From: Halichoerus grypus
Taxonomy: Eukaryota > Chordata > Mammalia > Carnivora > Phocidae
NCBI RefSeq assembly: GCF_964656455.1
Contig: NC_135712.1
Coordinates: forward strand, 95,890,294 to 95,954,293
Length of the DNA: 64,000 bases
Reading direction: 5' to 3'
The notes beneath the pieces were generated by a model that saw only the letters and a list, made by a program, of their open reading frames with translations, made no database searches and had not been told where the DNA came from. Positions within the stretch are counted from its first letter, which is position 1. Every line of letters begins with the position of its first letter. A program made the position numbers and the translations under genes. Below are positions 23,401-34,984 of the stretch, piece by piece.

Positions 23401-25661
23401 CTGACATTATTGTGATATTTTATTTAAATCCTGTGAAAAGCGGAGACAAATGGTGGTAGTTTAAATTTCCGAAGTAATTTTGCTGTATCTCAGTTTTCAT
23501 TACCCTTTGCTCTTAGGAAGAAAAGGGCAAGAAAAATTGTTAATATAATTATTTTCCAATTAAAATGTTCACTGACAAAAACTTAAAGACTTTAGTGTAA
23601 CACCATCATTGTGTTTATTTTGAAAGAACTTTACCATTTGCACACTCTTATTCGTAAATCATAAATATTTGTAACATGCCCAGGCATTCACGGCTAGTTT
23701 CAACAAAGCAAAGCAAAACAAAATGAGCTGCTACTTCTTAATAATAAGTCAAATCTGAGTATAAAAATGTAATAAAAATCTCTGGGTTCGTGAACCCCAA
23801 TTTTACCTACGTATTTGAAATTATATAAGAGTCCATTTAGATATTTTAATATAGAAATAAATATATATAAGTAATACTCCTTTGTTATACACATAAAATA
23901 TATTTCAAATGTGATCAAATTAAGATTTTCTTGGAACTTAGTAGCCCATTTCTTCAAAATTTGGTTTATGGACTATCTACATCAGAATTACCTGGATCAG
24001 GGCTTCTTAAACTATGCTGGAGAAAGGTCTTTTTTATTTTATTTTTTTTCTTAATCTCTGGAGGACTGAAATTTTGTTCTATGTTCTGTGCAATGAGTCA
24101 GGTCCACTAATTATGGGGCTTAGATGTTGTATCAGTGTCAGATTGTTGAGAAAGTTTCTAGTCCCTTACTCTCATTATCTGTACTTCTTTCTTCCAGGAG
24201 GGAAACAAATAGTTTGCAAACTCACAGTCATCCTCAAAGCACACTTGGAACAGCACTGAGTTAGCAGGCTCATGAAAGTCAGAATCTTGTGAGGTGGATT
24301 GGATCTTAGGGATCGGCATGTCTAACAAGTCCCTAGGTGATACATATGTATCCTAAAGTTTAAGCACTGTTGCTTTTAGATAAATCCAAATATTGTCATT
24401 GTTCTCAATCACAAGCCCATGCAACCTAATGTCAATTATAATACTTTATAGAGCAAAACAATTTGTAACCACAGCCAAGCATATGGTGTTCCCACAGTCT
24501 CGAACAGTTACTGTCTGGGCACCGCATTCATTTTTCATCATCTGACGACCCCCATTCTCTGTCTATTAGACACATTTGGTCTTTTTTTTCTCCCTTGGCT
24601 TTCACAGGATTACATCAGATGATTCATCTCTCTTACTTCTGCATTGCTTTTACTTATTTTTTTTTCCTGCTTATTCTGGCCATTAGCCTTGCTCCAAGTT
24701 CAATCTTATCATTGTTAAATTTTTATACATACTTTCTCACTCAGTGATTTTACCCACTGTGATGACTTCCCTCTATCATCTGTGTATTAACAATTCCAGT
24801 TTTGTGATTTTAATCTAGTGTTTTTTCTACTATTCCACTCTGCCTGTAAGATTATCATCCTTAAAACTCTCATTCCTTTCATTGCTATCTCTGCCAGCTA
24901 GAGCTAACAGCCTTCTGGCTCATGCCTTGAAAATGGCCACATAAACTACATTCTGTACAGTTTTGTGACGTGCCATTCAGGTATACTTCAAAGTGAATGT
25001 TGTCCCCTGGAGTTGTGTGCTATGGTAGTCCTGATTCTCTCCATCACCCTGGCTTACAAGCATGCAGACAGACTTAGTTTACATTGTCATTCATTTATAC
25101 ATTCAACAATCGAACGCAGTTGGGAGCATCTGACGTAGAGCGAGGGAAATGCATCCTGCTGCAGTCAGCTCTACTGTACGACAGTGTAGAATGGAGGACA
25201 AAGATGGATCTGAGGGCAGACCCAGGGTTACCATACCAGTTTACATATATTCAGGAACTATATTTTTTTAATGGATTCGATTGGGCTCCCTTAAGCAGAA
25301 ATTTTCCAGGAGAGCAAGGAATTCTGAAATCATGCCATGGCAACTATCTTCCTCTTCCAGTAATCCCTGAGTAAGACATAAAAGTGTAAAGCAAAACAAA
25401 GGAATACCTTATTTTAACTGAGGTCTGGACACAAGCCTTAAAGTAGAACTCCAGTAAGTGAGGGTGAGCCGTGCTGAAGACTCTTTTTATACCAAGTAAG
25501 CCAAACCCTCAAACCAAAGTGGGCCACATGGTTTCTCTCTTCATTCTATACTTTGACATTAGTTCTTCCAAATTTGTAACTTCTGGTATGTATGGGCAAA
25601 AGGGCAAAATGAGCCAGAATCAAAGAGAGATATAAAGAAGAATAAAGAAATTGGGTGCCCT
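20431..25661. other. Intergenic stretch, mostly unassigned
   Basis: Contains L2-like text at about 20,640-20,760 and 20,990-21,130, a C-rich patch at 22,520-22,560, a poly-A run at 23,109-23,123 and a weak MER5-like text at about 23,955-24,020. No exon or RNA gene is recognised. Confidence 0.45.
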
Positions 25662-25820
25662 GGGGCGCCTGGATGGCTCAGTTGGTTGAGCATCGGATTC
25701 CTAGGTTGTGGGATCAGCCCGGTGCTTGGGCTCTGTGCTCAGCGGGGAGTCTGCTTGAAGATTCTCTCCCTCTGCTCCCCTAGTTCTCTCTCTCTCTCTC
25801 ATAAACAAATAAATCTTAAA
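25662..25820 (+). mobile_element. CAN-SINE, shortened body
   Basis: Head GGGGCGCCTGGATGGCTCAG, 'gctcagcggggagtctgctt', (TC)n, then 'aaacaaataaatctt' and (GAAA)n. The flanks 'aaagaaattgggtgccct' and 'aaagaaagagtgtgccct' appear to be the target duplication. Confidence 0.92.
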
Positions 25821-26715
25821 AGAAAGAAAGAAAGAGTGTGCCCTGATATGAGATCGCTCGCTAAGGCTGCTTCCTGAGTGAGATTCAGGCAGGCCATATA
25901 CCGAGACTTAGCAGTCACGTGGTGAAGGAAAGATGAGAGGATGGTAGGGTCACCGTAAGGGAGTAGGCCCTTACATCTCCTCAGCCCAGCCGGTGCTGAG
26001 TGGGAAAGAAGGGAGAAGGGGGGCCACCTAAAGCAACGTGTTGACTTTCAACCCTCTCATATCCTTTTAAAATGACTCATAGTCTTCTACACTCTAGATG
26101 TGGGGAAGGAAGGGCATCTCCTTCTCTGTGCCAGAGCAAAGGGGGCACAAAGGAAAAGGAGCCATGGCACCTGCTCTGAGGAAGCTCAAGGACACATGTG
26201 AATGAAGGAAGGCAACCTATAATTGTTCCTATTCCTGTCTACAGTGTCTGGCCTGAGCATGGCATGTGCTTTAGAAATGCCACACATAGGTTAATTGATG
26301 GTGTCATCAAAGAAGAAAGTAAAAATCTTCCTACTTCTTGGTATTTATTATTACGGAAGCACATTCATGTGTCACGCTATACAGACCAAATAGTAACCTG
26401 AAATTAGATACTTTAATATTTTAAGTATATCTTTGTCAACATTACTTTGAGCAAAGGTGTCCAGCACAGAGTGTCTGTGGGTATCATTACCAAACTCACC
26501 AAGTATAGTGGCTTGCTGCTATTTCTTGTATGCGATCTTGTCTTCCCAATTCTTTATTGATTGAAATACCAATAACGGAATATATTACCCTTTGAAAATG
26601 TGAACTTAACCAGTGGTAAAGGGTATTGTCTGAGCGATACTTTCATCATGTAGGAGTTTGGAAAAAAAGTTTGCTTAGGAACAGTTTCCCAGGTTTCTTC
26701 TGATCATAACAGTAT
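25821..26715. other. Intergenic sequence, nothing recognised
   Basis: No open frame of note, no named repeat. Confidence 0.5.
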
Positions 26716-26728
26716 CGTTGCATTTCTT

Positions 26729-26930
26729 TTTTTTTTTTTTTTAAGATTTTATTTATTTATTTGACAGAGAGAGAGATAGCGAGAGCAGGAACACAAGCAG
26801 GGGGAGTGGGAGAGGGAGAAGCAGGCTTCCCGCCGAACAGGGAGCCCCATGTGGGACTCGATCCCAGGACCCTGGGATCATGACCTGAGCCGAAGGCAGA
26901 CGCTTAACGACTGAGCCACCCAGGCGCCCT
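26729..26930 (-). mobile_element. CAN-SINE, near-consensus
   Basis: Reverse copy with poly-T, 'gacagagagagagatagcgag', 'cgatcccaggaccctggg' and head 'gagccacccaggcgccct'. CGTTGCATTTCTT (26,716-26,728) and CATTGCATTTCTT (26,931-26,943) flank it. Confidence 0.95.
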
Positions 26931-27305
26931 CATTGCATTTCTTATATAGAATACAGATTCTCAGGACCCTTGGAGATATTGAGTCAGTAGATCTGATGGG
27001 AGGACAGGAAATTGGAGTTTTTAACAAGTACCCCACGTGAGTCTTATGATCAAGAAACACAACCGTAAAGTGTCTTTGAATTCTAATATTCTCTAATTCT
27101 ATTGTAATCCCCTGGACCACAAGGAACATATCACTAATGGCTGCATCAGAGTTAGTATTGCACTGAGAACAGAGAGGGTGTGTTCAGCGCTGATTAAACT
27201 GATCATTGGTGAGCATCTGACAGATTCTCAGCCTTTAATTCATGTGCACAGTTTATAGCCAGTGGTATTTGGATGGTGACTTAGAGGTGAAAATGGATCA
27301 TTAGA

Positions 27306-27592
27306 AAAATAAACTCATATGTGGAATCTAAGAAACAAAAGAGATGAACATAGGGGAAGGGAAGGAAAAATAAAATAAGATGGAAACTGAGAGGGAGGCA
27401 AACCATAATAGACACTGAACTCTGGGGAACAAACTGAGGGTTGGGGGAGGGAAGGTGGGTCGGAAGAAGGGATAATTGGGTGATGGGCATTAAGGAATAT
27501 ACTTGATGGAATGAGCACTGGGTATTATATGCAACTGATGAATCACTAAATTCTACCTCTGAAACTAATTTTAAAAAAGAAAGAAAAAACGT
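27306..27592 (+). mobile_element. 5'-truncated carnivoran L1 3' end
   Basis: Begins at 'aaactcatatgtggaatctaag' and runs through 'ggcaaaccataatagac', 'gatgggcattaaggaatat', 'gagcactgggtattatatgc' and 'ctgaaactaatttt' to an A-rich tail. It belongs to the same L1 3'UTR family as the copies at 37-554 and 33,041-33,161. Confidence 0.8.
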
Positions 27593-28003
27593 TATTGTGA
27601 TTTTCAAAACATTTCACAGTTCACAAAGCATTTTTATTATGTGCTCTATTTTGAACCTCATCACAACCTGATAAAGTCGTTAAAGCACTATTATTGATAT
27701 TTTACAAATGTAAAAGTCATGGATGTTTAGAACCTGCTCCCTTTTTCCTCAGCTACTGCATGTGGAATTAAGATTCAAATTCTGATCTCAGGGTTCTTTT
27801 ATCTTTCCGATTTTTCTACCTGCTTGTTCTTATTGTAAACCCAGCAGAAGAGAATTCACTACTTTATTCCTGCATAAAAAGACCAGTATTGCAAGTGAAA
27901 CCAGCTAGTACCAAAATTGATAAGATCATATACAATACATGAGATCAAAAGTGGAATATTCAAGAACATTATCCCCTCTTAAGAAAGGATTTTAGTAATT
28001 TCT

Positions 28004-28188
28004 TTTTTTTTTTGGAAAGGTTTTACTTATTTGAGAGAGAGAGAATGAGTAAGGGGGAGGGACGGAGGGAGAGGAAGGATCAGACTCCCCACTGAGCAGG
28101 GAGCCCAATGTGGGGCTCAATCTCAGGACCCAAGATTATGACCTGAGCCAAAGGCACCCACTTAACCACTGAACCACCCAGGCACTCT
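28004..28188 (-). mobile_element. CAN-SINE with 16-bp target duplication
   Basis: Reverse copy ending 'gaaccacccaggcactct'. GATTTTAGTAATTTCT (27,988) and GATTTTAGTAAGTTCT (28,189) flank it, with one mismatch. Confidence 0.93.
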
Positions 28189-28204
28189 GATTTTAGTAAG
28201 TTCT

Positions 28205-29136
28205 AATGAGCTCAAGAAAATACCCATCTAGTCCAATCTATAAATCCTCGTATCTCATCATTTTCCCACCACAATATTGCCTTCATTCTTCTAAATGACA
28301 TAAGTAATTGGTGTACTTTTGAGAGGGTTGGGGAATGAGCTCTAATGAGTCGGCAAGAAATTTTTAAGTCTCCCTTCGGAGGATGAATTGAAATTAGAGG
28401 GATAATTGAACACCATTGCAGGTGCTTGTAAAATGTACAGATTCTTGAGGTCCACCTCAGAATGACTAAATCAGAATTTCTAGGATTGGGTCATGTATGG
28501 GATATTTATGATACTTAGACCAGACTGCCGGAGAGAGCTTAACCTGATTGTGTATACAGGTGTAGATCTTTTTCCAAGGAGCCAGTTCCCTAAATATATG
28601 TCAAACTTTTGGCACCTTTCTGTAACACCTATTAGAATAGATCAACATTAATGAAGAGTTGCTTGTTTGAGGCACAGAACATTTTGTCTCAGAGGAATTG
28701 GGATATCAGATGCTTACTTCTCTTCTTGATGGCAGAAAACAACATGAGTTTGAGAGATGAAAGGACAGAGCAGCATTTTTTTACCAAGTCAATTGTTATT
28801 TTCTAATTAATCTCATTAGTCTGCATATTTTAGGGAAAGTAAGCAACTGTATTCTTTGACAGGATTATTAAATCTTAAATTGTGTCCATTTGTATGTGGC
28901 TTGTATTTATACAATCAGAAAAGAAAATAATGCTCATGCCAACAATCTCCAAACAATTTCCAATGGGAATAAAATATTTTTAAAGTCTACAGATAGCAAA
29001 TATTGCTTAGCCATAAGCTATATCAAGCCTGGGGGAAAAGTTAAAAAGAAAAAGCAGAGAAACACTTTGAAATGTTAAGTTATAGTACAACGCCACCCAA
29101 TGGATTTCTGTTGAATTTCATTTGTGTTGAGAGACA

Positions 29137-29176
<40 letters not shown>

Positions 29177-30780
29177 TGCCATCAGAATTTCTATTTGATC
29201 ACAATTGTGTAAAGATTAAATGACTAGTGATATGGTTAGAGACAGGGCTGGAAGAAAATACATACATATACAAACAGCTTTTGATATGTGCAGAAAACTT
29301 GAAGTGAATATATTTTCTATATTTAAAATATTTTCCACATTTTCATCTGTTTGTCTATATCTATATATCTTTATATATGTAAACTTAATAGTGAAAAATT
29401 TCAGCAAAATACATTTTTAAAAAGTAAGAAACATTTTACAAAATGCCGATGGGCAGTTTTTTGGGGCTGTCTCCATGATAAAAAGGTTATGCTGCTTAGC
29501 TCTTGTATCCTGTTTTTAATTGGTTGTGACTTGTAATCCAATAGTTCAATAAAAACAGAAATGAGATAATTGCATTTTACTTCCACCTTTTCCATTAACT
29601 TGGTTTGCTATTATGGGCAAATAATTTAATATCTCTACTTCGTTTTCTTCAGTGAAATGAGGACAACCATATTAGCTTTTTTTTTTAAAACTTCAGCATC
29701 AAGAGTTAATTGAGGCAATGACTGGAAAGAATTGCTAGTACATGAAGAAAATATTCATTAATATTCTGCAAGATAATATCATTATTTCTTGGAGCAGTTT
29801 AGAAATGATAGCAACCTAAAGCTTTTTTTGTAAACTAAACCTAAATAAGTAATGCCAAAAAATAAACAAGATTTTGATAAAATCAATAAAAATGAATAAA
29901 ATAAGTGGCAATGGATATTTGTTCAGTTGAGTATAAGAAATAATCGGATATGCTTCATGAATCAGTTAAGCCTTAAGCTGCTAAAAAAAAAAAAATCACA
30001 TAGTGGCTTAAATAAGATAGAAGTTAATTTTTTTTTTTTTTTAATATAAGAGTCTGGAAATGGGCATCCAGACTGGTAGGGACACTATCACTAACATTCC
30101 ATTAAATGGTAAGAATTTAGTCTTATAGCTATGCCCAGCTTTAAGAGAGGCTTGGAAATGTAATCCCTAAGTGGTTTACTGTATTATTAGGGAAAAGGGG
30201 TAAAAAGGTTTTATGTTTTGTTGTTTTGTTTTAGACAAAGTAGCATTCTGCTAGTTATATTTATACTTAGCTTGGTTTCTGAAAACAGCTTGTGAAATCA
30301 TTGCATCATCGGAAGGAAACCATATACTACATTTACTCCCTCATGATCTCATCCCATCCCATTGCTTTAAATTATACCGTATGTTGACTATTTTCAAATT
30401 TGTATTCCCAGCTTTGATCCTTGATGGAAATATACCAGAATGGTATAGTGAACAGTTTACACATCTACCCACTTGGGCACCTAACATCTCAAATGTAGCA
30501 TGTCAAGTCAGTTAATGGCACCGAAATCCACCCAAACTCCAGAAGCCAGATTTGATTTCTCCCCTTCACGTGAAGTCAATCCCTGACATTTCCATTTTGT
30601 CTTTCTTCCACTGGTAATAGAAACCCTGAGTTTTAGATAGGCACTTGGCATTCGACTTACAGACTTATTTTCCAGCTTCCCTTGTAGTCAGATGTGGTCA
30701 CATGACTAAGCTCCTTTTAATTGGATAAAGACTGAAGCCGTACATGCAATTTCCAGGTCATGTTCATAAAAGAAGTGATG
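28205..30780. other. Intergenic sequence with (TA)n and a MER5-like fragment
   Basis: A MER5-type remnant is likely at 28,400-28,520 ('atgtacagattcttgaggtccacc', 'taaatcagaatttctagg'). A (TA)n run spans 29,140-29,171. An old repeat I cannot name is at about 29,960-30,170. No gene is seen. Confidence 0.45.
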
Positions 30781-30784
30781 GCAA

Positions 30785-31295
30785 ATGGGACTCTCATACT
30801 TGCACACAAATGTTTAAGGCAGCTTTATTCATAACAGACAAAAATTAGACACAATGAAATGTCCATTAAAAGATGAATGTATGAATAAATTGTGGTATAT
30901 CTATTCAATGGAATAGTTCTTAGCAATAAAAGGGAATAAACTGTTGATGCACACATTAACAGAAAATTTTCAGAAACATTATGCTGAATAAAGAAGCCTG
31001 ACACAAAAGAGTACAAACTGCATGTTTACATTTATAATGAATTCTAGAACAGGAAAAATTATTCCATACAGGAAAAATTATTCCATAGTAGCAGACAGCA
31101 GATTAGTGGTTATCTGGAAATGTTTACTGCAAAGAGGCCAACAGGAACTTTTTTGGAATGATATGTATTTTCTATATCTTGAGTTTAGTGGTAGCTATAC
31201 AGGTATATACATGTGTGAAAATTCATTGACTATAAACTTAAAATGTGTATAATTTATTGTAGGTACATTGTATATACCCCAATAAAGTTGGGTAA
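30785..31295 (+). mobile_element. Old L1 3' end fragment
   Basis: Reads 'gcagctttattcataacagac', 'gtccattaaaagatgaatg', 'attgtggtatatctattcaatgg' and 'gctgaataaagaagcctgacac', then 'ataccccaataaagttg'. This is the 3' end of ORF2 plus 3'UTR of an old L1. A 19-bp unit, ACAGGAAAAATTATTCCAT, is duplicated in tandem at 31,051-31,088. Confidence 0.75.
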
Positions 31296-32360
31296 AAGAA
31301 AGATAGTTTTATTTGCATTAGAAACTAAATGGTAATAATTGAAAGTTAATCATATTGAAAAGAAACAGTTCTCAGAAATAGAAATACAAATGGCCATTAA
31401 AAAATGCTCAAACTCACTATGAGTAAACGTAAATTTAAGAGATGATTTTCACCAATCAATTATTGAAAAATCAAGGAGGATTCTAGTTTCTGATCTGGAG
31501 CTTGGGAGTTTCAGTCCTAACAAGTAAAACGAGTATTCAGTCCTAACAAGTAAAAAGTTGAACAAACTGAAAAATCAACAATGCTCCTTAGATCTATAAG
31601 AAAAGTATCCTCACAGGGAAAACACTGCCTCTAAATTGTAAACATCTCTAAGCAAATACAGAGAATCACAACTTCCTGGAACAGAAACTTCCTTGGAAAC
31701 CAGTATGAGGGTCAGGAAACTTGAACTGTAATTGAGGAATTGTTGGAGGTGGAGTTTAACTCAGAGTTAAAAATTCCAGGGGGACCTCCCCCTAGTTATC
31801 CACCCCCAGTTATTGGAATGATGACACACTTTCGTGAATTTTGCCTCTTGAAATTCTACCGGGTTCTCACAGTGAATATTGGAGGAAAATTCCCTCATGC
31901 TTCCAGTAGGGGGAGGGGAAATTTTTTTAAAAAATACACAAGAGCATTCTGTTCTTCTTAAGAAGGTCTACCTGCAGGAGAAATTATTTAACCAGAGTCT
32001 AACCTGCTGACTTGGGGGAAGGGAAATACCCCTTTAGTCATCTCATCCCACTTCAAGGGGAGGTAAAACAACTGAGAAACATATAGGAAGTTCAAAGTTT
32101 AGAGGCACAGGCTCAATAAAGGACTGAAATCTAATTATAGGACTTGAATGTTTCCCCTCCTCCAACACTTTCCACCACATTACTAAAGGCCTTACAGCAA
32201 TTCCTTTTACCCAGTGGCTCATGTCCAGCTATCAAGGAAAAAAGTTACAAGATACTAAAAGGCAAAAAACATAGCTCTAAGAGACAAAGCAAATATCAGA
32301 ACCAGACTCAGATATGGCGGGCATGTTTTGGAATGATCAGATTGGTAACTTGAAACAACT

Positions 32361-32783
32361 GTGATTAATATACTAAAGGCTTTAATGGATAAAATAGACA
32401 TCATGCAAGAACAGATGGGCAACGTAAGCAGAGCAGCAGACATTCTAAGAAAGAACCAAAAAGAAATGCTAGGAATCAAAAATGCTGTAGCAGAAGTGAA
32501 GGATGCCTTTGATGGGCTTATTAGTGGACTGCATAAAGCTGAGAAAAGAATCTCTGAGCATGAGACTATCTCAATAAAAACCTCTAAAGTTGAAAAACAA
32601 ATGGGCAAAAGACTGAAAAAAAAAAAAACAGAACAGAATATCCAGGTGCTGTGGAGGTGCAAGATACATGTAATGGAAATAACAGAACGTGAAGAAAGAG
32701 AGAGAGAGACAGAAGAAATATTTGGAACAACAATGACTGAGAATTTCCCCAAATTAATGTCAGACACCAAACTACCAGTCTAG
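32361..32783 (+). pseudogene. L1 ORF1 fragment
   Basis: A 140-codon open stretch of an L1 ORF1 protein, the RNA-binding chaperone of the retrotransposon. The N-terminal part is a heptad-rich coiled coil (about residues 1-90, 'ILRKNQKEMLGIKNAVAEVK'). It enters the conserved domain with 'EERERETEEIFGTTMTENFP' near residue 112. Then the frame ends just after 'MSDTKLPV', well short of a usual ORF1 of over 300 residues. The start methionine is simply the first in frame; the true N-terminus is lost upstream. Confidence 0.75.
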
Positions 32784-33040
32784 GAAGCTTAGAGAATACC
32801 AAGCAGAGTATATGCCAACAACTATACCTAGGTATATCATTCTTAAATTACAGAAATCAAAGATAAAAAAAAAAAAAACTTAAAACAAGGCACAGGGAAA
32901 AACACCTTACCTAGAGACAAGCAAAGACAAGAATTATATTGATTTCTCCTTAGAAACTATGCAAGCTAGAAGAGAGAAAATAGTTAAGTGTTAAGAAAAA
33001 AAATCCCACTAACTTAGAATTCTTAAGAGTTTGCCTACTT

Positions 33041-33161
33041 GTGATGAGCACTGGGTGTTATATGTAACTGATGGATCACTAAATTCTACTCCTGAAACTA
33101 ATATGATGCTATATGTTAACTAACTGGAATTTAAATAAAAACTTGAAACTAATAAAAAAAA
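33041..33161 (+). mobile_element. Very short 5'-truncated L1 insertion
   Basis: Starts 'gtgatgagcactgggtgtta' and ends 'ctggaatttaaataaaaac' with an A-rich tail. It corresponds to the last 120 bp of the carnivoran L1 3'UTR and is embedded in the older L1. Confidence 0.8.
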
Positions 33162-33534
33162 GCCCATGGAAAGAACCATATTCTTAAAAAAAAAAAGAGT
33201 TAACCTAGAATTATCTTTCAAGAAGGAGGGAGAAATAAAGAATTTTTCAGACAAACAAAAATTGGGGAATTTGTTTCTAGCAGGCTTGTCTTGAAAGAAA
33301 TGTTAAAAAAAATTATTTAGAGAGGAGGAAAATGATATAGGCAAGAAACAGATTTACTTGTAAAAAAAGAACATAGGAGAAGGAATAAGTGGTGGTAAAA
33401 GAAAAACTTTTGTTTTTATTTTTCTTATTCTTAATTGATTTAACAGATAACAGTTTGTTCAAAATGATAAAAGCAATGATTTAACAGTGAAAAGCAAGCA
33501 TTTAACTTTGCAAATTTATTTATAGTATATATAT

Positions 33535-33602
33535 GCTTATATGTAGAATATATGTGTATATATATATATATATATATACATACATATATATGCTTATATA
33601 TA
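33535..33602. repeat. AT-rich (TA)n microsatellite
   Basis: Alternating TA with a few TG and CA steps inside the old L1 region. Confidence 0.85.
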
Positions 33603-34531
33603 AATGAAATGAATGACAGCAATGGTACCATGAAAGTGAGAGAAGAATTATGATTGTTATTATGAAGTACTCATACTACCCATCAAATGGTACAGTGTTA
33701 TTTGAAAGTGGACTGGGATGAGTTGTAACTGTGCACTACAAACACTAGGACAATTACTAAAAAACATTTTTAAAAATGTATAGCTGATAAGCTAAGAAAG
33801 GAGAGAAAATGGAATCATAAAAAATGCTCAATTAACACTACAAAAAGCAAAAACAAAGTGGAAAACAAAAATAAGAGTAAAGAACAAGAGTAACAAATTT
33901 TAAGAAGTACCAAATGTTATAGATATTAATCCAACCATATTAATAATCACTTTGAATGTCAGTGGCCTAAATGTACCATTTAAAAGACAGAGTGTTAGAG
34001 AGGATTGAAAAACAAAACCTGGGGAGAAAGGATGATGGCAGACACGGAGGACCCTAGGCTTGCCCCATCCCATGAACACAACTAGATAATTATCAAATCA
34101 TCCTAGATGCCTCAGAAATCTACTTGGAGACTGATAGAACAAATTCCACAACTGAAGGGAGAGAAGAGACCATATCAAAGAAGGAGCAGTAAACACAACA
34201 GGCTTTTCTAATACACGGAAGAAGGCAGAGACTTAGACAAAATGCAAAGATGGAGTAATTTAACCCAAATGAAAGAACAAGATAAGGCCACTGCTAGAGA
34301 TCTAAGTGAAATAAGTATAAGTAACATGACTGATGGAGAATTTTAAAGCAACAATCATAAGGATACTCACTGGGCTTAAGAAAAGAAGAAATCAGTGAGA
34401 TCCTTACCATAGAGATAAAATAGTTAAGAAAGAATCAATCAGAGATGAAGAATGCAATAAATGATACTGGAAACAGGCTTAATGCAATGAACAGCAGGCT
34501 GAAAGAAGCAGAGTAACAAATTAATGACCTA

Positions 34532-34789
34532 AATCTCTTGCTCTGTTGGTGGGAATGCAAATTGTTGTAGCCACTCTGGAAAACAGTATGGAGGTTCCTC
34601 AAAAAGTTAAAAATAGAACTGCCCTAAGATCCAGCAATTGCACTACTAGGTATTTACCCAAAGAATACAAAAATACTAATTCAAAAGAATACATGCACCC
34701 TAATGTTTATAGCAGCATTCTCTACAATAGCCAAATTATGGAAACAGCCCAAGTGTCCATCAACTGATGAATGGATAAGAAAGATGTGG

Positions 34790-34790
<1 letters not shown>
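34532..34790 (+). pseudogene. L1 ORF2 C-terminal fragment
   Basis: Codes in shifted frames for the end of L1 ORF2p (endonuclease and reverse transcriptase). 'MFIAAFSTIAKLWKQPKCPS' followed by 'TDEWIRKMWYIYI' is the recognisable C-terminal tract, starting at 34,703. An upstream part (34,546 on) is in another frame. Only the non-catalytic tail is present. Confidence 0.75.
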
Positions 34791-34830
<40 letters not shown>

Positions 34831-34984
34831 AGTCCATTATATATATATCATATATATATATCATATATATGATATATATACACACACACACACTAGAATA
34901 TTACTCAGCCATAAAAATATGGTGTGTGTGTGTATATATATATCATATATATCATATATATATGATATATATATATAATGGACT
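34831..34984. repeat. AT-rich inverted repeat (63-nt arms, 28-nt loop)
   Basis: The left arm at 34,831-34,893 starts AGTCCATTATATATATATCA and ends (CA)n. The right arm at 34,922-34,984 starts (GT)n and ends TATATATATAATGGACT. Reading one arm against the reverse complement of the other gives about 90 percent identity. The loop contains 'ctagaatattactcagccat', which is repeated just after the right arm. It grew from the TA/TG microsatellite of the L1 3'UTR. Confidence 0.85.

Noticed and set aside
29140..29171. (TA)n run considered as part of a palindromic element
   Set aside because: Simple dinucleotide repeat with no anchored non-repetitive arms, unlike the structure at 34,831-34,984.
32255..32802. 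Minus-strand frames of up to 171 codons
   Set aside because: They are the antisense of the L1 ORF1 fragment.
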